Shown here: positions 59,305 to 64,000 of the stretch, piece by piece
Position numbering within the stretch: the first letter of the stretch is position 1
How the letters are laid out: each line of letters starts with the position of its first letter
Source of the DNA: Paracoccus yibinensis
GTDB lineage: Bacteria; Pseudomonadota; Alphaproteobacteria; Rhodobacterales; Rhodobacteraceae
NCBI RefSeq assembly: GCF_030846195.1
Contig: NZ_JAVCWH010000009.1
Span: forward strand, 21,001-85,000
DNA: 64,000 nt
Reading direction: 5' to 3'
The notes under the pieces: model-generated
Seen by the model: the letters and a program-made list of their open reading frames with translations, nothing else
What the model was told of the DNA's origin: nothing
The model's database searches: none
Translations under genes and position numbers: made by a program

Positions 59305-61732
59305 CGAGAAAAAGCCGATGACGGAAGGCTTCAAGCGGCTGTTCAATTCCCGGCATGGCAAGGCGGTGTTCCCCCGCGCCATGAAGGACGAGTTGCAATT
59401 CGACGCGTTCCTGCCTTTCGTGTCCTTGCAGGCTGACGACAGAACGATCCTGACGCGCGGGGGCGAACTGATCCAGTGCATCCGCGTCGATGGCCTCAAT
59501 TCGATGACGGCAAGCGACCGCGACATTTCCTTGTTGAAGGAAACCGTGGCCGAACTTCTCGCGCAGCAGGGCGAACGCTATGCGGTCTATGTCCACAAGA
59601 TCAGCCGCCCCTTCAAGGCGACCCTCGCCCCTGTCGAGGCTGGCGGGTTCGCCCAGGAAGTCGATGCGGCCTGGACGCGGGTCGTTGCGGGCCGCACGCT
59701 GCGCGACAAGACCCTGACCATCAGCATCATCAACCGGCCCGCAGGCCTCTTTGGCAGTCTCTCGGCGGGCGACAAGCTCAAGGAAATCTTCTCGCGCAAG
59801 CGCAAGTCTGACGCGCTGCAAGCCTTCATCGCCAACAAGGCCGAACGGCTGACTGACCTTGATGAAACGGTAGGCGTGGTTCTCGCGACCCTCGCGCACC
59901 TCAAGGCGCGCGTCCTGACCGGGGCCTCGGGCGAGTTGGTGGGCTTTCTCGAAGGCATCGGCACCGGCATCGAGCTTCCGGCCTTCCCCAGCAATGACCT
60001 GGGCATCCTCGCCCGCAGCGTCTGCAACTACCGCGCCACCTTCCGGGGAACGCGGGTGCATGTGACGGGCGGCGTGGTCCCCAACCGCGTGGGCCATGTG
60101 TTCACGATCAAGAACTACCCGACCGGCACCTTCCCGGGCATGTTCGATGAACTGAACCTGCCGATCGACATGGTGATCACCAATTCCTTTGTGCCGATCA
60201 GCGATGACCGGGCCAGCGAATTGATCCGCCGCAACCTCGAACAGCGGCGCGGCTCGGGCGATGCGGCGGAAACCGACCAGCAGATGCTGCGCGAAGGCCG
60301 CAACAAGGTGGCCTCGGGCCTGGAAACGCTTGGCTCCCATCACATGACGGTTGCCATCTACGCCGAAGATGAAAAGACCCTCGCGCGGGCTGCGGCCGAT
60401 GTGCGCCAGATCGCACAGGAAACCGGGACCAGGATCATCACCGAAGCCTTTGCCGGTCAGGGCCATTACTTCGCGCAATGGCCGGGCAACGCGACCTATC
60501 GGGCGCGCACCGGCCTTATCAGCAACCATGTCTTTGCAGGCATGGCGGCGCTGCACCGCACGCCGACCGGCCTCACGGGCGATCTTCTGCCCTGGGGCAC
60601 GCCCTTGAGCGTGTTCCCTACCCCGGAAAAGAGCGGCTATCTGTTCTCCTTCCATCCGGCAAGCGAGGCGGACAAGGAACCGCCTGCGGGTCATACCGTG
60701 ATCTTCGGGCCATCCAGCGGCGGCAAGTCGGTCCTGATCTCTTTCCTGATGACGCAAGCGCAGCGGGTGGGTGCGAGGGTCTTCGCCTTCGACTACCTGC
60801 GCGGGCTTGAAGTCCAGATCGAGGCCCTGGACGGCAGTTACACTACAATCTCGCCGCACTGGCCAACGGGGCTCAATCCGCTGTATGCGGAAACCGACAT
60901 GGCCGGTCAGGCGTGGCTCAGCGAATGGCTGACCGCCCTTCTCAACCGCTCTGAGTGCCCGCTCTCGCCGGTCCAGACGCAGCAGCTTCATGATGCGGTC
61001 GTGGAAGCGGCAAAGGCCCCGGACCATCTGCGCAACTTCGACGGCTTCCCGTCGCTGTTCAGTCACCTCGACGACAACGGCGATCTGGAACAGCGGGTGC
61101 GGGAATGGGCACCGGGAGGCCGCTACGGATGGGTGTTCGGCGGCAACGCGGCCGACAACTTCGCCCTCGACCAGACTGTCATGGGCTTTGACATGACGGC
61201 GGTTCTCGACTCCGACAACGAGAAGGAACGCACCGCGATCCTGGGCTACATCTTCCAGCGTCTCGAACGGAAGTTGCAAGACCGCCAGCCCACGATCATC
61301 GTCATTGACGAAGCCTGGAACGCTCTCGCCACCGAATACTTTGCTGACAAGCTGGAAAAGTGGCTGGTCACGGCGCGAAAGCTCAATGCCGTGGTGGTCA
61401 TGGTCACGCAGTTTCCCTCGCAGCTCGACAAGAGCCGCGCGGGCGCGGCCATCCTGCAGGGCGTCCAGACGCAGGTGCTGATCCCGAACCGCGCGGCCTC
61501 GACTGAGAACTATGCGGCGCTGCACCTGAATGACCGAGAAATGGGCATGGTCCTTGGCGCACCTCCGGGATCGCGCCTGGCGCTGATCCGCAATGCCTCG
61601 GCCTCGGTGGTCGTGGACGTGAACCTCTCCTCCTTGGGCGATCACCTGAAAATCCTCGGCGGCAGCAAGACAGGCCGTGCGGCCTTTGACGCCTACCGCG
61701 CCCGCCACCAGAAAAAGGAAGAAATCGCATGA
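59294..61732 (+). CDS. virB4: VirB4-like T4SS ATPase
   Basis: 812 residues. N-terminal CagE/TrbE domain, Walker A GPSSGGKSV (about residue 478), Walker B TIIVIDEAWNAL, and VMVTQFPSQLDKS. Energises pilus biogenesis. The 3' end overlaps the start of the small lipoprotein (ATGA). The complementary strand has a frame of similar length, a shadow of this gene. Confidence 0.93.
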   Translation: MSRNEKKPMTEGFKRLFNSRHGKAVFPRAMKDELQFDAFLPFVSLQADDRTILTRGGELIQCIRVDGLNSMTASDRDISLLKETVAELLAQQGERYAVYVHKISRPFKATLAPVEAGGFAQEVDAAWTRVVAGRTLRDKTLTISIINRPAGLFGSLSAGDKLKEIFSRKRKSDALQAFIANKAERLTDLDETVGVVLATLAHLKARVLTGASGELVGFLEGIGTGIELPAFPSNDLGILARSVCNYRATFRGTRVHVTGGVVPNRVGHVFTIKNYPTGTFPGMFDELNLPIDMVITNSFVPISDDRASELIRRNLEQRRGSGDAAETDQQMLREGRNKVASGLETLGSHHMTVAIYAEDEKTLARAAADVRQIAQETGTRIITEAFAGQGHYFAQWPGNATYRARTGLISNHVFAGMAALHRTPTGLTGDLLPWGTPLSVFPTPEKSGYLFSFHPASEADKEPPAGHTVIFGPSSGGKSVLISFLMTQAQRVGARVFAFDYLRGLEVQIEALDGSYTTISPHWPTGLNPLYAETDMAGQAWLSEWLTALLNRSECPLSPVQTQQLHDAVVEAAKAPDHLRNFDGFPSLFSHLDDNGDLEQRVREWAPGGRYGWVFGGNAADNFALDQTVMGFDMTAVLDSDNEKERTAILGYIFQRLERKLQDRQPTIIVIDEAWNALATEYFADKLEKWLVTARKLNAVVVMVTQFPSQLDKSRAGAAILQGVQTQVLIPNRAASTENYAALHLNDREMGMVLGAPPGSRLALIRNASASVVVDVNLSSLGDHLKILGGSKTGRAAFDAYRARHQKKEEIA

Positions 61733-61872
61733 AGTCCGTTCTCATGATCTGTGTTCTGGCCTTCACCGTCTCGGCCTGCGCCAGCACTCAACCGACCCGC
61801 TCGTCCTGCTTCATGAACGGCAAGCCGGTCTGCACCTTCACGCCCATTCAGGAACTGTGGGCCGAAGAATGA
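61729..61872 (+). CDS. VirB7-like small lipoprotein
   Basis: 47 residues, too short to be picked up by usual length cut-offs: MKSVLMICVLAFTVSAC, lipobox TVSAC, then CFMNGKPVCTF. It overlaps virB4 upstream and the next gene downstream by ATGA junctions, so it is well embedded. VirB7 lipoproteins stabilise VirB9 in the outer membrane core complex. Confidence 0.75.
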   Translation: MKSVLMICVLAFTVSACASTQPTRSSCFMNGKPVCTFTPIQELWAEE

Positions 61873-63020
61873 TCGGGAGGGTGACACAGGCAAAGGCGCT
61901 TGCCGTTGCGGGCCTGTGCGCCAGCACGGTTCTCGCCTCGGCGCAGGGCGTTCCCATCATCGACGCGAACCTGCTGCGGCAGAACCTTGCCATCCTGGCC
62001 GAACAGGAACGCGACCTCGGCCGCCAGCAAGGCAGGCTGGCGCGGTCAAACGTCCTGTTGCAGATCGACGCGGACATTATCGCGGAACTGGACAAGCTGA
62101 TCGAGGCTGGCGACCTGCCTGTTGGCCCGACCGGCGACATGATCCAGACCCTTGAGGATGGTGCAGGCGATCCGGCGGCATCCGCTGACAGTCTCTACAA
62201 TCCCGACGACACGAACCCTGCCGCAGAACAGACTTTCGGGGATGCGGCAATGACGGTGGAAGACGTCATCATTGCCGGGGCCAAGGCCACCTACGGCCAT
62301 GCCGGGGTGTCCAAGGCCGGGCTGTCGCAGGCCCAATGGCGGGCCTTGATCCAGGCGATGATCTGGCAGGAAAGCCGCTTCAACCCCCATGCCGGATCTC
62401 CGAAAGGGGCCTACGGCCTGACGCAGCTCATGCCCGGCACGGCCAAGGACCTCGGGGTGGACCCCGACTACCGGACCAACCCTTATTCGCAGGTCTATGG
62501 CGGGGCGACCTATCTGGCCCGGATGCTGTCGATGTTTGACGGCAACATCGTGATCGCGCTTGCCGCCTACAACGCGGGTCCGGGCAACGTCCAGAAATAC
62601 GGCGGCGTGCCTCCCTTCAAGGAAACGCAGCACTACGTCCAGGTGATCCCAACCAAGTATAACGAGTATCTGGCAGCCATCGGCGGCGTTGACGCTCTTG
62701 GCACCATTGCCCCGGTCGATGCGGCAGGGGCCAACCTCGCCATGATGGGCGCCGGGGCTTCTGCCTATGGCGGCAACATGGCGCAGGAAATCGCCGCCAT
62801 CGCGCATCGCCTCAAGGCGATCCTGAACCAGATGGAGCAGAACCAGAACCCCACGCAAGCCTGGGCGCTGAACAGCTACGCGCGCGCGGAAATGGCCCGG
62901 ATCATGGCGCTGCGGGTCCGCGTGCTTGCGGCCAACACCAAGACGGTCAGCGCCGAGGCTTTGCAGCAAGCCGCGGCCCATGCCGAAGAACGCAATTACA
63001 TGACATTCTCGAACGATTGA
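61869..63020 (+). CDS. VirB5-like / lytic transglycosylase chimera
   Basis: 383 residues from the ATG at 61869. Signal peptide ending ASAQG; a coiled-coil (about 35-80, starting GVPIIDANLLRQN); SLT domain about 150-270 (MIWQESRFNPHAGSPKGAYG, AAYNAGPGNVQKYGG); and a C-terminal helical tail (HRLKAILNQMEQNQNP) ending AEERNYMTFSND. Both termini match the next gene, VirB5: AQGVP near the start and AEERAYMTFSNE at the end. It looks like a VirB5 interrupted by a transglycosylase domain. Confidence 0.82.
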   Translation: MIGRVTQAKALAVAGLCASTVLASAQGVPIIDANLLRQNLAILAEQERDLGRQQGRLARSNVLLQIDADIIAELDKLIEAGDLPVGPTGDMIQTLEDGAGDPAASADSLYNPDDTNPAAEQTFGDAAMTVEDVIIAGAKATYGHAGVSKAGLSQAQWRALIQAMIWQESRFNPHAGSPKGAYGLTQLMPGTAKDLGVDPDYRTNPYSQVYGGATYLARMLSMFDGNIVIALAAYNAGPGNVQKYGGVPPFKETQHYVQVIPTKYNEYLAAIGGVDALGTIAPVDAAGANLAMMGAGASAYGGNMAQEIAAIAHRLKAILNQMEQNQNPTQAWALNSYARAEMARIMALRVRVLAANTKTVSAEALQQAAAHAEERNYMTFSND

Positions 63021-63028
63021 GGTTCAAG

Positions 63029-63811
63029 ATGCTTTTCCAGAACATGGCTCGTATCGGAAAAACCGGCGCGGTGCTGGCGGCCCTGTTTACGGCCCCTGCC
63101 GCCTTGGCGCAGGGCGTCCCGACCCTCGACGGGCAGAACACCTTGCAGACCATCAAGCAGCTTGAAGCCATGCTGCGCGATGCCGGGGTGCAGTCCGACC
63201 TTCTGTCCAATGCCATGAAGCAGGTCGAACAGTTGCAGGCGCAGCTTTCGCAGTTGCAGGACATTTACGGGCAGTTCAACGGCACGCGCGACATTGTTGA
63301 TCTGGCAATGGGTGGCGATCTCGACGGCCTCTTGAGCGGCAACATGACCGATGTGCTTGGCACGATCCAGGGCGGCATGACCGGCAACTGGGGTGGCTTC
63401 ACACCGGCCAAGGGCGACAAGCTGACCAAGGGGGTGGAAACCGCGCTGACCACGGGCGGGCTGACGCAGGAAAAGGTGACAGACATGGCGTCCTCGGGCG
63501 TTCCTGGCGCGCAGCGGGTGGCGGCGCAAGCCTCTGGCGGCGCGGTTCTCGCCGCGACGGCCGAACAGACCTATGCGGAAACCTCGTCCTCGCTGGAACG
63601 GGTCAACACGATTGTCTCCATGACGCAAGGTAGCGGCGACATTAAGGAGTCCATCGACCTCAACACGCGGATGTTGGCCGAACTCTCGGTGCAGCTCGCC
63701 AAGTCGCTCGAACTGCAATCCATCGAGGCCGTCTACAACGGCCAGGCGGGTGTTCTCTCGGCCGCGACCATTGCCGAGGAACGCGCCTACATGACCTTCT
63801 CGAACGAGTGA
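63029..63811 (+). CDS. virB5: VirB5-like minor pilin
   Basis: 260 residues from the ATG at 63029 (GAGG upstream; a TTG at 63017 is rejected). Signal peptide ending PAALAQG, GVPTLDGQNTLQTI, coiled-coil QLEAMLRDAG, a Gly/Ala central part, and NTRMLAELSVQLAKSLELQSIEAV near the C-terminal AEERAYMTFSNE. VirB5 caps the pilus and aids adhesion. Eight bases then separate it from the next gene. Confidence 0.85.
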   Translation: MLFQNMARIGKTGAVLAALFTAPAALAQGVPTLDGQNTLQTIKQLEAMLRDAGVQSDLLSNAMKQVEQLQAQLSQLQDIYGQFNGTRDIVDLAMGGDLDGLLSGNMTDVLGTIQGGMTGNWGGFTPAKGDKLTKGVETALTTGGLTQEKVTDMASSGVPGAQRVAAQASGGAVLAATAEQTYAETSSSLERVNTIVSMTQGSGDIKESIDLNTRMLAELSVQLAKSLELQSIEAVYNGQAGVLSAATIAEERAYMTFSNE

Positions 63812-63818
63812 TCCAGCC

Positions 63819-63904
63819 ATGAGCAACATCAAGGATGTGTTCGAGGAAGAACTGATCTACGGCGCGTGCGAGGAAGCCGCGATGTGGAAACGCATCGCCT
63901 TTGT
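63819..63904 (+). pseudogene. T4SS gene (VirB8-like N terminus) cut by an IS
   Basis: Starts MSNIKDVFEEELIYGACEE with good spacing after virB5, then stops being T4SS sequence at AAMWKRIAFV, where an IS3-type end begins (TGAACCGCCCCGGG, 63905). The short segment resembles the cytoplasmic N terminus of VirB8 ahead of its membrane helix. The rest should lie beyond the IS outside the window. Confidence 0.6.
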
Positions 63905-64000
63905 TGAACCGCCCCGGGTTTACCGGAGAGTTTGTGGTTCAATGATTAGGCTGCTTTTTCGTCAGCGTTCAAGCTTGCGTAGAAGGCCTCCTCTGCTTCG
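63905..64000 (-). mobile_element. IS3-family insertion sequence, left end
   Basis: Starts with TGAACCGCCCCGGGTTTACC, a typical IS3-family terminus, and continues to the edge. The minus strand carries the end of the transposase. Confidence 0.8.
63946..64000 (-). CDS. IS3 transposase (OrfB) C-terminal end, partial
   Basis: Minus-strand frame from the edge ends EAEEAFYASLNADEKAA and TAA (63946-63948). A tail of this kind ends many IS3-family OrfB proteins. The catalytic core lies outside the window. Confidence 0.65.
   Translation of the reverse strand, partial: EAEEAFYASLNADEKAA

Noticed and set aside
59231..61708. Minus-strand frame of 825 codons opposite virB4
   Set aside because: It mirrors virB4 codon positions, has low-complexity Arg/Gly-rich content and no domain; a GC-rich shadow.
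1..64000. tRNA, rRNA and CRISPR arrays
   Set aside because: None was seen by eye; no cloverleaf-like or spaced-repeat structures stood out, though a tRNA scan was not possible.

Overview
The window looks like part of an accessory replicon or integrated mobile region of an alphaproteobacterium, most likely a Rhodobacterales-type bacterium. Reasons: dense GC-rich coding, a plasmid-type replication protein, a LuxR/LuxI pair beside a VirB-type secretion operon, and RcnR-like dmeR/dmeF pairs. Species cannot be read from the sequence.

Layout. 1-1.6 kb: end of a DsbA-like thiol protein and a ParDE-type toxin-antitoxin pair. 2-10.1 kb: metal operons. Copper-delivery proteins (SCO, PCuAC, SCO, DUF411) and an L,D-transpeptidase follow a MerR-type promoter. 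Two MerR units then face each other, one driving a Zn/Cd/Pb-type P-ATPase and the other a CDF transporter plus LspA. 10.2-12 kb: IS21-family remnant. 12.1-18.5 kb: YqaA protein, broken chrB, dmeRF, Csp-like copper storage protein, csoR, cytochromes c and DUF305. 18.6-29.5 kb: main copper operon on the minus strand (small secreted protein, lipoprotein, TolC, multicopper oxidase, cupredoxin, CusF-like, DUF305, CopA) followed by DUF411 and three L,D-transpeptidases. 29.8-34.4 kb: plus-strand DUF305-propeller fusion and cytochromes, then a second, inverted dmeRF copy whose dmeF has a premature stop.

34.6-49 kb: a minus-strand cluster mixing carbon/nucleotide metabolism (AMP-phosphorylase-like enzyme, beta-CASP nuclease, phosphoketolase, PRPP synthetase, type II GAPDH) with a CopB-type ATPase, a methyltransferase-like membrane protein, DUF2933 and a multicopper oxidase; its far end has decayed cytochrome and DUF305 genes. 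49.3-52.8 kb: an ATP-grasp protein, a tiny secreted protein and a complete-looking IS of the ISNCY/IS1202 type. 53-64 kb: plasmid backbone with replication protein, luxR, luxI, small plasmid genes and virB1-B2-B3-B4-lipoprotein-transglycosylase/VirB5-like-virB5. The next T4SS gene is cut by an IS3-family element running off the right edge.

How it fits together: periplasmic copper is bound (Csp, CusF-like, cupredoxin, DUF305), oxidised (two multicopper oxidases), delivered (SCO/PCuAC) or exported (CopA and CopB ATPases, TolC). MerR, CsoR and RcnR-like regulators have recognisable dyads next to them. Repeated paralogue pairs (dmeRF, L,D-transpeptidase, DUF411, cytochrome c) show that the metal region grew by duplication or repeated capture, and several copies are decaying. 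The main novelty candidates are the metabolic module tied to copper genes, the transglycosylase/VirB5 chimera, and a repeated 29-bp dyad around luxR.
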